NCBI RefSeq assembly: GCF_036323735.1
Contig: NC_086027.1
Location: forward strand, 89,722,662 to 89,786,661
Length of the DNA stretch: 64,000 nucleotides
Reading direction: 5' to 3'
Source of the DNA: Rattus norvegicus
Lineage: Eukaryota > Chordata > Mammalia > Rodentia > Muridae
Position numbers and translations under genes: made by a program
The notes under the pieces: generated by a model
Database searches by the model: none
What the model saw: the letters and a program-made list of their open reading frames with translations, nothing else
What the model was told of the DNA's origin: nothing
Part shown: piece by piece, positions 1 through 11,324 of the stretch
Position numbering within the stretch: the stretch's first letter is position 1
How the letters are laid out: each line of letters opens with the position of its first letter

Positions 1-640
1 AGAGGCCTACAAATGAAGAACCCTGAATGGATAAACACACAATGGCTTAAAAAGCCATAAAAGTTAATGATGTGAAAATGGTCATAAACAAATTATGGGA
101 CTAATTTCAGAAAAACAACAACAACAAAAAGGCCAGGTCAACAAGCAGCTATAATTCTTGAATTCATCCTACATTTAATTTTAAAGTGGAGTGATATGTT
201 TTTTCTTCTTTCTGTGTGCACTATAAACCCAATTAAAGTCAATGGGAGTTACGGGCAGGGCAGTATTTCTAAATCATAGCCTCTTTGAGGCTAATTATTT
301 TGAACTAATTTGTTAAACAGCAACTTTTCCCAGCTTGGTAATAAGGAAGATAACACTTGTTCACATTATATTAGAGTTCAAGAAAACATTCATGGAGACA
401 TTTCTTCAACTGGCCTAAAGTAAGAAAATATGTGAATTAACCCATATTCTCAACAAATATTTTCATTAGGACAGCATGGGTGGCAACTTCTTAAAGTTAT
501 AAAATGCCTAGTCTGAGCTATCTCTAGTAGTCAACATTTTTAAATTCAAAGGGTTGGGGGAAAGAAGTAGTTTACAATTACTTCTCAGTTACCTCTCTCA
601 TCAATGATTCTAAGCTCTCTCCCTCTCCTCCGCGCATGCA
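1..640. other. Unassigned non-coding sequence
   Basis: AT-rich sequence with no convincing reading frame, splice-site pair or repeat that I recognise. A short (CAA)n run lies near 112-126. Confidence 0.5.
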
Positions 641-678
641 CGTGCGCACACACACTCACCCACCCACCCACCCACACG

Positions 679-755
<77 letters not shown>

Positions 756-756
756 G
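641..756. repeat. Compound microsatellite (CA)n-(GA)n
   Basis: A CA/CCCA-rich stretch passes into an almost pure GA run that ends near 755. It adjoins the 3' side of the minus-strand RSINE1 at 757-1070, whose consensus tail is rich in CA and TG. The microsatellite most likely grew from that tail. Reading frames on both strands here are His-Thr, Arg-Glu or Ser-Leu runs and are not genes. Confidence 0.95.
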
Positions 757-1070
757 TATGTATATCCTCGTGTGTTGAGGAACAGGTTTGTACAGGTATG
801 TATGTCTGAGATTAGCTTCTGGTGTCTTCAACCCTTCTCCACTCTGTATGTTGAGACATGCTTTCATCCTAAACTTAGAGCTCACTGACTCAACCAGTCT
901 AGTGAGTTAGCCTGCTCTACTTATGCCCACCTCACATATGCTGGAATTACAGGCAGGTGGCCGTGCCACTTGATATCTATGAGGGAAGTGAGGATCTGAA
1001 CACTGGTCCTCACACCTGTCCAGCAAGAATCTCACCCTCTATGACATCTCACCAGTGCAAAGATTTTGAT
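757..1070 (-). mobile_element. RSINE1 (B4-related SINE), degenerate
   Basis: On the minus strand this reads as a tRNA-like head (a decayed 'gtgaggacc...cagatcc' B-box region), then a B1-like block with 'cctgtaattccagca', then the RSINE1 right part. The tail runs into the microsatellite at 641-756. Substitutions are many, so the copy is old. The family call rests on recognition of this block order. Confidence 0.7.
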
Positions 1071-1734
1071 TTTTCGATCCTATTTATACACTACTTGGGT
1101 TCTTGAGATTCTGGAATATAGAGGCTAGGGCTCCAACCAAATCTAGTCTAATATTGTTCATGAAAAACTATTTATTCAAAGGAAGTGCTGGTGTTCTTAG
1201 GTAGCATTATGCTACAGAAAATTTTTAGAGGCACATGGTGCACAGATCCCTCTAAAGTGCTTTGCGCTTGATGAGTTTTGATAATACAATGACAAATATT
1301 TTACATAATAACACACCAAAGCATATTGCAGAGTCTCATCATGTAAGAAGAGGAAATACTGACCGTATGTATGTTTTATTGCACACACAGACTAGTGATG
1401 TTTCATTATACCCAAGTATGACGATATGGGAGCTAGGAAAGTCTTGGTAGACTACGTCTACCAAGTTTACTCTGAGTTTCAGTTTCTCTAAGACTGCATT
1501 ACAGAGCAAGCCTCTTTCAGATCACAAGGCTTAGAAATGTTTTAGAATAAGATCCAACCTGAGAATGTTTTATATATTCAAGGTGGAAACTATCTCATTT
1601 AATTTACAATATAATAATATTACATCATAGAATAATAATACAATTTAATTTACATCGTACAATAGAGAATGCATTTGTTAGGCACGTTTCAACATAAGAA
1701 ACTTTGTAACAGTTTGGGCTTTTCATGACTTTTG
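1071..1734. other. Unassigned AT-rich sequence
   Basis: No gene or recognised repeat. An AT-rich patch with short repeated ataataata motifs occupies about 1595-1650. Confidence 0.5.
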
Positions 1735-2075
1735 CTTAAGTGTATACGTGTGTATTTTACAGTGTGCATATGCATGTGTGTGAGAGGGTGGGGTGGGAAT
1801 ACTGTGTTCACACATGCTGGCAAGTGTGGAGACCAAAGTCTGATGTCAGCATGTCTTCTTATATTGCTTCCTCACCTTAGTTTTTTAGACAAAGACTCTC
1901 AGGGAATCTGGGACTCAGTGCTTTGACTGTAGTCATGGGTAAGCTCACAGCCGGGATCTATCTACCTGTCTCTGCCTGTCCTTACTAAGCTAACAAATGT
2001 GTAATAATACACCTGGCTCCTTAATGTGGGTGTAACAGTCAAAGCTCACTTACACATGCTCTTGTAGCATTTTGT
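1735..2075 (-). mobile_element. RSINE1 SINE, minus strand
   Basis: The plus strand shows the RSINE1 complement in order: a TG-rich tail (1740-1780), 'gtgtggagaccaaagtctga', a 'ttttttagacaaagactctc' block, a B1-like 'ctgtctctgcctgtcc' block, and a 'cctggctccttaatgtggg' block leading to the tRNA-like head near 2075. Gaps and substitutions mark it as an old, inactive copy. Confidence 0.8.
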
Positions 2076-2440
2076 TTGATTTCTCTGGTTCTATCTTCAG
2101 GTACCTTTAAAGCATCAAGCCACAGAAAAACCATATCTAGTCCTTCCACAACGAAGCCAGCTTGTGGGGAACCATGAACTTACCCTTGAGGCTCTAATGA
2201 GGTAATTCTCACTCTACAAACCAAGTACCACAGCTGGGGAGCAGAGGCCCAAGTCCAGGGTACTGCTCAGTGTTCCTTGTGCTCTGCCAAGCAGAAAGTA
2301 TGTGTAGGCCTGCAAGTGACAGATACTTTTAATTTGTTAACAGCTGGGTAACGACTTTTACAAAATTGAGGAAAAACTTAGGAAAGAAAAAACGAAAATA
2401 CCTCCCCCAAGATAAGATGATAAGATAGTTAAAATGAAGA

Positions 2441-2441
<1 letters not shown>
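2076..2441. other. Unassigned sequence
   Basis: No reading frame or repeat that I can name. Confidence 0.5.
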
Positions 2442-2491
<50 letters not shown>

Positions 2492-2503
2492 CTTCTCTCT
2501 CTC
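2442..2503. repeat. (CT)n microsatellite with trailing (TCA)n
   Basis: A CT run of roughly 45 bp with a few interruptions after 2486. It is followed at about 2508-2552 by an imperfect TCA/ATC trinucleotide run. Confidence 0.97.
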
Positions 2504-2553
2504 ACATATCATCATCCTCATCGTCATCATTGTTGTCATCACAATCATCATTA

Positions 2554-3429
2554 ACCATATGTATGTATAAAATTTATTTTTTTAGCAGTAGAGTAAATGT
2601 CTGATGTGGAAATTTCTGGTGGTGTCATGTGATGCAGACTCATGTGGTGTTTTGCTGAGGCAAGACCTATGAGAGGACACATTATGTTTGTACAAATAGG
2701 ACTTAACAAACAGTGCAGGGCTGTGTGTGTGTGGGGGGGCGGGGGTCAGGGTTACATAACTAGCTATGCAACTCATGTCTTTGTTGATCTTCACTTCATT
2801 GAGAGAGGCAAAGAACTCTTAGCATTCTGGCTGGTCCTGGTCACTCCCGATGACTTGTGATGATCCGCCTGAGGCCTGGCGGTTTCTGCTGGATCATGCT
2901 GATACTGCTGATTCTTGTTTGGTGATACTTTTGAACTGGACTGTTCGAATACCGACAATGGAGATAGATTGGAACTGTCTCCAAAGAACTGCTTCTAAAG
3001 AGAGTCACATCCCTTTGTCCTATTTACCATTTCCCCTGCCCCCCAACTTTGTATGGTGGGTTAGATGGGGGTCGAAGCATTTGAAAACCCTTATTAAAGT
3101 AGGTCTTGAAAACATCTAAGCCCACAAGCGTTCTAGCAAACGATACTTAAAAAGACTTTTTAAAATGAAGCCAAACACTGTGGGCACCCTCTAGTTGATT
3201 TTAACCCACTGGCTGTCACCTCAGTGGATGGTCCTGAATGTTCCAAAGGAGCCAGAAGAAAACTCATCATTTTCTAAGTGGCCTCAAGTCTCTAGAAGGT
3301 TTCTTAGGCACTTTCCATTCTTTCTTACTTATTTCCCACTTTTCTTCCTTTGATTAAGTTTGGAAATTCAGAGATTGCCTACACTTTCATTTCTGGTAGA
3401 CCTTTTCATTGGTTAGTTATCCTGTTTGC
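2554..3429. other. Unassigned sequence
   Basis: No named repeat. A short GT run followed by a G/C homopolymer tract lies at about 2721-2748. Positions 2790-3120 have a few overlapping small reading frames and a slightly higher GC content. They may belong to an old interspersed repeat, but I could not identify one. No splice sites or conserved protein motif are visible. Confidence 0.4.
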
Positions 3430-3960
3430 TTAGGGCTATGATTGCTTTCTATGACTGTCACTTTAAGATGCAATATGTGCTATGAGGAGCTAGTTCAGGG
3501 CTCCACTTGGTGACAGCTATTGAAGGACTCTAACAGAGCCAAGCAAGACAAACATGGCAATGACAGGTCCTTCCCTCTATTTTGCTAAACCTTTAGATTC
3601 TCTTATTTAACCACATCCACATTTCTAAAGCTGGCCATCAAGGTCCATTCCTTTATCTGACCACTTCCCTTTGTCTGACTCATTCCTGAGGCTGACCACC
3701 AAGGCCTAACTCTTAAAATTTCCTATTTGGCTATACTCACTAAAACGTCCAATCTGAACCTTCCAACTTATTTTAGCTCATCCTAATTCATCCTAACAGG
3801 GATTGCCCCCTTTTCCCTTTAAAAAACCACGCCCACACAGCTTTCTGCTGCTGTTTCTGGTGCTTCAGATTTAGTCACCTTGTCTCTTTGCCTGGCTTAA
3901 TAAAAGATTTCTTTGTGTTGGAAATTGTTTTTTGGATATGTTCTGTGCCCAAATGTGGGT
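3430..3960 (+). mobile_element. LTR-like segment, possible solo LTR
   Basis: The segment has the layout of a retroviral LTR: 'tgtcactttaagatg' near the start, pyrimidine-rich 'ccctttaaaaaaccacgccc' as a possible core promoter around 3815-3835, then a polyadenylation signal (AATAAA at about 3899) followed by a short T/G-rich region. I cannot name the family and the exact ends are unclear. It could instead be a unique sequence with a chance polyA signal. Confidence 0.4.
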
Positions 3961-4493
3961 TTGGGGGGGAATCCATAGGGGATCACCCTATGGTAGTATA
4001 AGAGTTGTCTGGGTCCTTTCAGGCACCCTATTCCCACCATTATCTTTTTTAAGATAACACCATTCTATTCTTCTGTATGGTTCCTAGAATTACTGGGTGG
4101 AAACCTCAGTATTCAGTCTAGTAAAAATGTCACCACAGCTTGGTGTGACATAAACTTCCGTGATGACCGGATTCTCTAAGTAACGGGATTCAGAATTAAA
4201 TGTAGTTCAAAGACTTATGACTAGGTAGTACAGATACTGTGCTACTCTTTCCTTTGGTTGCTTGGCTTTCTCTTGGGATGCAAAGGCAAGAGTTTGATAC
4301 CCTCTCCTGCAGATCAGACCAGTAGTCACAGACTAGTGATGGCTTAGTTGGATGTGATCTCATGATTTTGTTCAAGGTGTTATTACAAAATTTTGGTAGG
4401 AAAGTTGAAAAAGGGTTTATAGGTCACCTCCTAGAGTCTACAGTTTACATGTATTCATCTGACTAGCAATGTGCCAATCTAATCAACTCTGTT
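3961..4493. other. Unassigned sequence
   Basis: Nothing recognised apart from a run of G at about 3963-3970. Confidence 0.5.
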
Positions 4494-4668
4494 TTTTTTT
4501 TTTTACTGGATATTTTTTTATTAACATTTTTCTGGTTTCCCATCCGTAACTCTCCTATCCCATCCCCCCACCCCCTGCTTCTATGAGGGTGCTCCCCCAC
4601 TCACCCACCTCTCTCCCTGCCCTCCGACATTCCCCTACACTGGGACATCAAGCCTTGTTAGGATTAAC
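4494..4668 (-). mobile_element. LINE-1 3' UTR fragment (rodent L1)
   Basis: A poly-T run (the L1 poly-A tail read in complement) is followed by the hallmark rodent L1 3'-end blocks: 'ctggtttcccatcc', 'cttctatgagggtgctccc' and 'cattcccctacactggga'. The insert is severely 5'-truncated, about 170 bp. The same blocks recur at 10.6, 11.3 and 27.8 kb and, in the opposite strand, at 63.9 kb. Confidence 0.92.
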
Positions 4669-4829
4669 TCTATTCTGATACATTTTTCAAATGCTAGGCA
4701 TCAGTACCCTCTCCTTCCTTTACCTCTGTGGATGTACACACAGAGCACAGCCGACAGTTGTTACAGCCTCTTGTTTTGGTGCAAAGTTTAGGTGCAATGA
4801 GATATTAAAGGTGCACTGGCTGAGTTGAC

Positions 4830-5998
4830 AAATGCATTTATCTCTGTAACTCATTCTGCATCATTACTTCAGAGAGCCCCCTCATGCTTCATTTCTGTCA
4901 GTCTCCACACCTGCTCTCCTGTCCACAAGAGCCAATGTTCTGACACATATTCACCTCAGTCCAATTCCTGACTACCGCATGAAGCACTGAATGTTTTGTG
5001 TTAAGCTTCTTTCACTTGGCATATGTTTGCGAATTTCATCTCTTTCATTAAATGTGTCAGTCTGCTTCTCATAGGACTAATATTCCATTGCACAAATAAG
5101 CTATATTTTAATAGCTCTTTTGTTGATAATTCCTGTGCTGTTCTCAGTTTAAGGAATGGCTGGTGCACACTAACCTTATCAGGTCCTAGGGATGACAGAG
5201 AGAACTTTAATTGCTCCTTCTCACTAGCATTTGGTGACATTAGCATTTTAAAAATAATTAGGCACTTATATCTTTTATTTTGTTATTTCATGTGTTTTAT
5301 ATTTTCATGACTAATAGTGTTGAATACGATTTTGTGTATGTATGATTCTAATTTATACATCATTGGTAATGTGCCTTTTAAAACATTTTGTTCATTTTTA
5401 AAGTTAATATCCTCCCCATTACTGGACTCTAGAAGTTACTTGCAGTTAAAATTTATTTTGTTGAACGTTCATTGTGTATAGTGATGAGTTTTATAAAGAC
5501 ACTTTGATAACACTATATCATCTACTTTGACCATATTCAGCCATGACTATCTCTTTTTCCCTGATTCTATTATTTTCATAAATTACTTCACTACATTTTT
5601 TTCACTTTTCTGTCCTATATTCATATATCATTATGTATTTACATAAAAGCTGGAACCCACAGGTTATAGAAAAACGTAATATTTGTCTCTCTGAGTTTGA
5701 CTTAATTTATAGAAAGTATGAAGCCCAGTTTTATCAATTTTTCTGCAAATGGCATAATTTCTCTTTATTCTATAACTTAAAACTCCACTACATATAATAT
5801 ATATGCATATATATGTATTCTTTATCATACATGCATTGATAGATTATTATGCTGGTCCTATAATGTGGCCCCTATGAACAGGAAAATTAAATACAGGTGT
5901 GTGAAATATACTGACCCAGTGTACTTTAAGTCTAGACTCAGGACCAGTATCACTGGGTCATAGCTAATTCTACATACAGATTTTGAGTAACCTCCTTT
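4830..5998 (-). mobile_element. Ancient LINE-1 (L1M-type) remnant
   Basis: In complement, several islands match the old mammalian L1 ORF2 C-terminal/3' region: 'cttctttcacttggcatatg' (about 5007-5026), 'ggactaatattccattgcac' (about 5074-5093) and 'tatcactgggtcatagctaa' (about 5948-5967). They come in the right order but are separated by heavily diverged sequence. The element predates the rodent-specific L1s nearby. Confidence 0.6.
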
Positions 5999-6510
5999 GT
6001 TGGTGCTCTAAGGTAGTAAGTCAATCCAAGAAAGAGAGACCCTGCAGGGTGCACTGAAACATCTGAGCAGCAGGGTGGGGCAGTTTCTCACAAACTTAAC
6101 CTCCGCAGCCATCCTGAAGCATGTTTACTGTAACACAAGAGTTGCTTTTTGGGTAAAACAATTTTCTCATACTGAAGTCCCTGATCTAATCTATATGGAG
6201 GAAAACATCGCACCCCTGTATCGTTCGTCCTTATTGTACACTATTTGTAGTACCCAATAATGCAAGACATTCCAGCTATACCAGGTCCTCTTGTGACCAA
6301 AGTCACGCTAAGGTTGTAAAGTTCCTTCAGAAAAACAGCACTATAGATCCCAGAAAACAATCCCTGTTTTCCATAGTGATTTCTTCAAGGTCTGGGTTCC
6401 TCTGACAAGTAACTATTTCATTTCGTTTACTTGAAATACAGTGAAAACCAACTATTCCCTTCTCGTGTTTGCACTAGTACAGTGACTCTGTCAGACTTCC
6501 ACTGTGCTCC
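5999..6510. mobile_element. Possible insertion splitting the ancient L1
   Basis: The old L1 pattern stops at 'gagtaacctcc' (about 5985-5995) and resumes near 6516 with 'tttccacagtcttgtactga', the next block of the same L1 region. The roughly 500 bp between do not look like L1. The size would suit a solo LTR (TG at 5998-5999), but I could not establish terminal repeats or a target-site duplication. Confidence 0.35.
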
Positions 6511-6870
6511 ACTCTGATTTCCACAGTCTTGTACTGATTTACATTCTGACAATAGTGTAAAAGGGATTGCGCTTCTCCACCTTCCCCTAGCATTTACTTT
6601 TCTTTGTTTACTTTTGTTTTTGATTTTTGTTTGTGAATGATGGCCATTCTGTTTGGGTTGGTAAAATTTTGAGTTGTTTTAATTTGCACCTCCCTATGGC
6701 TACAGATATTGAGGATTTTTCATGTTTTTCAGCTGTTTGTAATTATTTTGAGCACTGTGAGTTCATTTCATTAGCCTGCTTGTTCTTTGGCTTGTTTGAT
6801 GTTTTGTTATTTAATCTTTATCCTGAAAACTGGTCCCTTGTCAGGAATGTGTGATTGAAGCTATTTATTT
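6511..6870 (-). mobile_element. Ancient LINE-1 remnant, continuation
   Basis: In complement this follows L1 ORF2 in order: 'tctgacaatagtgtaaaagg', a TG/TT-rich stretch, 'gatggccattctg' (about 6639-6651), 'tgttttaatttgcacctccc', 'gaggatttttcatg' and a final 'tggtcccttgtcaggaatg' near 6832-6850. The matches are typical of L1M elements shared among placental mammals. Confidence 0.7.
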
Positions 6871-7563
6871 CAGGAGGTCATGACTGCTGCAAATCCAGTC
6901 ATTTGTAAGTTGGGGGGCTTTTGCCAGGCAGACAAAGCAAAACAAAAGCCATGTCATTAACCTATTTTCTCACTTATTCTGCTGGATACAGAATTCCTTT
7001 GTGTGTGTGAGCACACACATACAGCTTTGTGAATTCCTGCCTAAGCATGCTATGTGGTACCACAGGGAAATCTTTGTCCTAAGAAGCTAGAGTTTGTTTT
7101 CATGGAATAACTTATTTTGAAATTAAAGGAAACTTGCTCTGTATTGATCACTCTCAATATTCATCACTTTGATTGTAGCAATGACTTCTGGATGTACATA
7201 CACACACAATTACATCTACTGGCTTTATATACTATGTACAGTTTTAATAAACTATGTACAATTAAGATGTTAAAAACTAAAATGAGGTAAAATAGATGAT
7301 TATATTTAAAACCAACCTATTTCTAGAGTTTACCAGTCCAGTATATATGTTATAATTCAAATACATTGTATTAAATATTTACTGATAATTCTTCAAGTCA
7401 AATTGTTGTCATCTCTTCCTGGGGGCAAACATTAGGCCTCAGTGAGGATTGGTCCCTTGCTTAACATAAGCTGGTGAAATGAGGGTCAGATTCAGCATTA
7501 GTGATTCTCTTCTCTTGGTATCGGAATGGAATCACATCTTGGTTTGCATGGGAACTTGGTTTC
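6871..7563. other. Unassigned AT-rich sequence
   Basis: No gene or named repeat. A 10-bp motif, actatgtaca, occurs twice between about 7230 and 7261. Confidence 0.5.
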
Positions 7564-7784
7564 AAAGATGGTTCTCAACTTTCTAGTGCTATGACCATTT
7601 AACAGTTTCTTATATTGTGTTGGACACCAACCCTAAAATTATATTTGTTGATGATTTCATAACTGTAATTTTCTAGAGTTATGAATCATAATGTAAATAT
7701 CTGAAATATCTGTGTTTTCCAATAGTCTTAGAAAGGGTCATTTGACCTTAAAGGGGACATGACCTACAGGTTGAGAAGTGCTTG
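7564..7784 (+). mobile_element. URR1-like hAT miniature transposon
   Basis: The ends form inverted repeats: 'ggttctcaac' at 7570-7579 and 'gttgagaagtgct' at 7770-7782. The interior carries the familiar rodent URR1 blocks 'ttcataactgtaattttct', 'gttatgaatcataatgtaa' and 'tgtgttttccaatagtctta'. URR1 elements are non-autonomous hAT-Charlie DNA transposons. No coding capacity remains, and no clean 8-bp target duplication is visible. Confidence 0.85.
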
Positions 7785-8189
7785 CCCAGAATGCCAACAT
7801 ATTGCTGAATTCCTGATGAGAGGAGCAGAGACTTCCAGCTGCTCCATGCAACCTGCAAATCACACAGGGGGCTTCAGGCACATGGGTTCCTCAGTCACTG
7901 TTCATGCTAAGGTGGGCTTTTGAGTGATTCAACTGCTTTTTTGGTCTATATATCCAGGTCTCGCTATACGTGGCTACTTTGTGCCTTGTTCTATGAATAC
8001 AAGATAGTGAATGGCAACTTAAGTTACAAAAAAATACCACGGTCTAATACAAAACTGCTGGACAAATTTTCTCTTCAGTTTTAATATGACCAGAACTTTA
8101 GCATGTTAAAAGTAAGCAACCTGCCTAGTGTCTTAGGTTTAACTTTAACAGAAAGCATTGTAGATGATATGCATAAGGCATTTACTAAA

Positions 8190-8240
8190 ATTATTCTCCT
8201 GGCACGAACCCGCTTCGTGCCGCTCAGCCTTTAGAATAAT
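8190..8240. repeat. Two-part inverted repeat (hairpin)
   Basis: The inner stem pairs ggcacgaa (8201-8208) with ttcgtgcc (8214-8221) across a 5-nt loop. The outer stem pairs attattct (8190-8197) with agaataat (8233-8240). Both stems are perfect 8-mers. The inner hairpin is GC- and CpG-rich inside AT-rich surroundings. No function is known to me. Confidence 0.9.
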
Positions 8241-10196
8241 GAGTTCTTTGTGTTTGTGGGATTTATTTTAACACATGAAACCATTTTCAAAAGTCAATGT
8301 CAATATGAAAAATTACTCTCTCCTTGTGTTCAGTAATGGAAGGGAAGCTCACAAGTGTACCCTCAGCAAATATCCAAAGGCTTCTTCCATTAAGCCTTCC
8401 CCGTGCATCCGAGCAGGTGAAAGGATTAGATGACTTAATTCCTACTTCTCATTCCGTTTCCATTCCAGCTTTAAATATTTACTACCACTGAAGAGTCTTG
8501 CATTTTAGTAATCCTTGATGAATCAGCTTTGTGTTTTGAATTATCACCAATGTGCGCCGTAGAACAATATCTGATCTTTTGTGGCTCCCCTCCTTCTTAG
8601 CTTAGTCTTCCTGAAAGTAGGTTAGTTAAACTAGATCAAACGTAAGTCTAAATAACTGAAACCAGGCTCCCTCTGGGAAGCGCTGAAGCCCTATTGTGAA
8701 AGCTTGGAATAGGGTCTGGCTGGTACGTCTTCCGTTTAATTTTTAATTTTTCTTTATGCATCTCCCTTTTACTTACCACAGTGATTCTTCTTCTACAACT
8801 TCTCAGCTCAGAGTATTCAGAAATCACATACAAATTGGTTTTAGAATGTCTGCTTGCCTGGGGGAGGAAGAAAACCTTTGGTTCATTTTTTCCCCCTTCC
8901 CACCTCCTTTAAATATTCAGAACACTGAACTGCTGTTTTCGATCAGGATTCTAAACTGGAGTCAATGGATTGAATCAAAAGGATCTCTGATCTTAGGTGA
9001 AAGAATTAACTTTCTCAGGAGACATCTTTAATTAGAAGCTATCATTTCTTGCTAGCGTGAGCACAACCCCCGCTCTCCTAGACAATGAACGCTAAAAGCA
9101 CTCCTCACAATGGGCTGCTCAGAATCATCTCCTTTATTTTTAAGTCATATTAAAGTTTTGAATGTATTGTGAAATGCATATATCATTAGCTTTTAGTTAT
9201 TGGACTCTTTACATAAGTTTATTCACTGCCTTCGCAGGAAAACAACATGTATTGAACTTGTAATTTGAATTGTTTTACCACTCAGGTTCTAATAAACTGT
9301 TTCCGTAGTCGGCTCACATATCCCAGTATATAGATTTTAACCTGGCTGGGCTGGTGTTCTGCATGTGTGTAAACCGAGAGATGGCTGCTTTCTGGAGGAC
9401 GAGGTGCCAAGGGCAAGCATTGAGCAGCCTTCCTCTCAGCTCTGTGAAAACACTTTAACTGTTCCTTGTACTGATCTGAGAGTGGTTTCTCAGCTCCTCC
9501 CACGCCAGGGCCTTGCATACCACCAGGGTCATGTTCTTTCTGGAATTATTCCCCTGAGAGAGAATCTTGTCTTTGTTATTGTTTTTGAACCATCCTTCCT
9601 CCCTTACTCAAGGTTGCTTCATTGATGACGTCTTCTGCAGTATTGGAGAGACGAGTAGGAGTGGGGGCAGCAGAATGTGCTTATCTCCTGAACTTGCAAA
9701 GGACCTCTTGAAGGGTACATAATATCCGGAGAACCATCGGGCAAAGATGTTTGCTTGAAACATAACAACTTTGACTATGACTCAGGAAGGCATAGGATGT
9801 AAGAGGATATGAGAAACCTTAAAAGCACAGGGCGTTCTCTCCCTGTTAGAAGACTAGGAAGTCAGAGGTCTTCTGACATCACACTGTTTCTGGCTTAAAT
9901 TGGAGATAGGCAAGAAGATAGATCCATAGTCTCTAGCTAGGAGGGTCTCCTGTTCAATAGCCAGCAAGGAAAGAGGAACCCGATGCTACAACTCGAAGGA
10001 ACTAGGTTCTGTACACAACCTGAATAGATTGGAAGCAAATGTCTCTCCAGAGGAGCCACAGCATGGGAACTCATCCATGGCTGATAGCTTCATTTTTAGC
10101 CTGTGACATTGAGAAGGCACAGTCACATGGTGTCAGACTTCTGACATGCCAAGCGAAGTATTGGATAGGTGCATGTGAAGCCAATACAGTTTTGGA

Positions 10197-10230
10197 AATT
10201 TGTTATACAATAAATCAATTTGTTATACAA
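10197..10230. repeat. Short tandem duplication, 20-bp period
   Basis: The motif aatttgttatacaa occurs perfectly at 10197-10210 and 10217-10230, with similar AT-rich flanks. Confidence 0.9.
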
Positions 10231-10634
10231 ATAATCAGTATAAAGTGAGCAAAAGATCTGACCATTGAAGGGTGTGTGAATGTGTGTGTGTGTGTGTAGA
10301 ATTGGTAACACACCAGTAAAAGTCATTAAAACCTTCTGCCAGACCACACGGTATGTTATAGACTTCTTTAAATCTTGGGTTTGTTTTATCATCAACTCTT
10401 CTTACCAAATTCTTATTGGATATCTATGAAACAGGCAATCCACAAGTGGAGAGGGCTCCCTCTGGATTCAGCAATATTTCACTAGATTTAAGGCCCCAGG
10501 AATGTTAGAAATTTATTTTCCCTCTCTTTTAATATGTTTCTTTTGCTACAGCCACAGCTTTTCAAGATAAATTGAGACACTTAACGTAAACATCAAGTGT
10601 ATAAATCACATCGGACTCAGCTTTAAATATTTTT

Positions 10635-10982
10635 TGTTACTTTTTTTCCTGGATATTTTATTTATTTACATTGCAAATGTTATCCCATGTCCTGGTTTCC
10701 CCTCTGGAAACCCCTATCCCATCCTCCCTCCCCCTGTTTCTATGAGGGTAGTCTCCCACCCATATACCTACTCACTCCTGCCTCCCTGCCCTGGCATTCC
10801 GCTACACTGGGGCATCGAGCCTTCACAGGGTCAAGAACCTTTCTTCCTACTGAAGTCCAACAAGGCCATCCTCTGCTACATATGCAGCTGGAGCCATGGG
10901 TCCCTCCATGTGTACTCTTTGGTTGGTGGTTTAGTCTCTGGGAGCTCTGGGGCATCTGGTTGGTTGATGTTGTTGTTAAAAC
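10635..10982 (-). mobile_element. LINE-1 3' UTR fragment (rodent L1)
   Basis: In complement, a T-rich start (10640-10648) is followed by the rodent L1 3' UTR: 'tgtcctggtttcccctctgg', 'tttctatgagggtagtctcc', 'cgctacactggggcatcgag' and 'tctttggttggtggtttag'. The match ends near 10982, so the copy is 5'-truncated. Reading frames here are chance openings in the 3' UTR. Confidence 0.93.
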
Positions 10983-11324
10983 CTCATTCTTTTCTTCAGA
11001 ACACAGTAGACTCTCAAACAAAGCAAACTGTCGTGGGACTTGCCTATGATCTGAGGACCTAGTGATCCATTGCAGCTTTGACAAGATGAATTTACCATCA
11101 AAAAATCATGGAATGGAATATATTCACTACAAATGTTCAAGAAGGTCCACACATCAGTCCACGAAACCAAAAACTTACAATAATTTGTGAATGTAAAATT
11201 CGAAAGGTATTTATAAAACCGTAATCTAGTTTGGCATTAGCTATGATAGTTAAGCTCCAGAATGGCTTGGTTTTACTTTCACTTCAACAACACAAGGCTG
11301 CGAGATGATGGGGAACTTGTTCGA
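10983..11324. other. Unassigned spacer between two L1 insertions
   Basis: About 340 bp between two same-strand L1 3' ends. I recognise no repeat or gene in it. Confidence 0.5.

Larger units (their letters stand above)
7785..10634. other. Mostly unique non-coding sequence
   Basis: About 2.8 kb with no named repeat and no defensible exon. It contains a GC-rich hairpin at 8190-8240. The block at about 8390-9250 has few repeats and keeps balanced composition, so it could hold conserved non-coding sequence. A 14-bp motif repeats with a 20-bp period at 10197-10230, and a short (GT)n lies at about 10273-10298. Confidence 0.45.

Noticed and set aside
604..888. Frames with Arg-Glu or Ser-Leu runs
   Set aside because: They are translations of the GA/CT microsatellite next to RSINE1.
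10634..11084. Overlapping frames of 142, 120 and 114 residues on both strands
   Set aside because: All fall in an L1 3' UTR, which is naturally low in stop codons.
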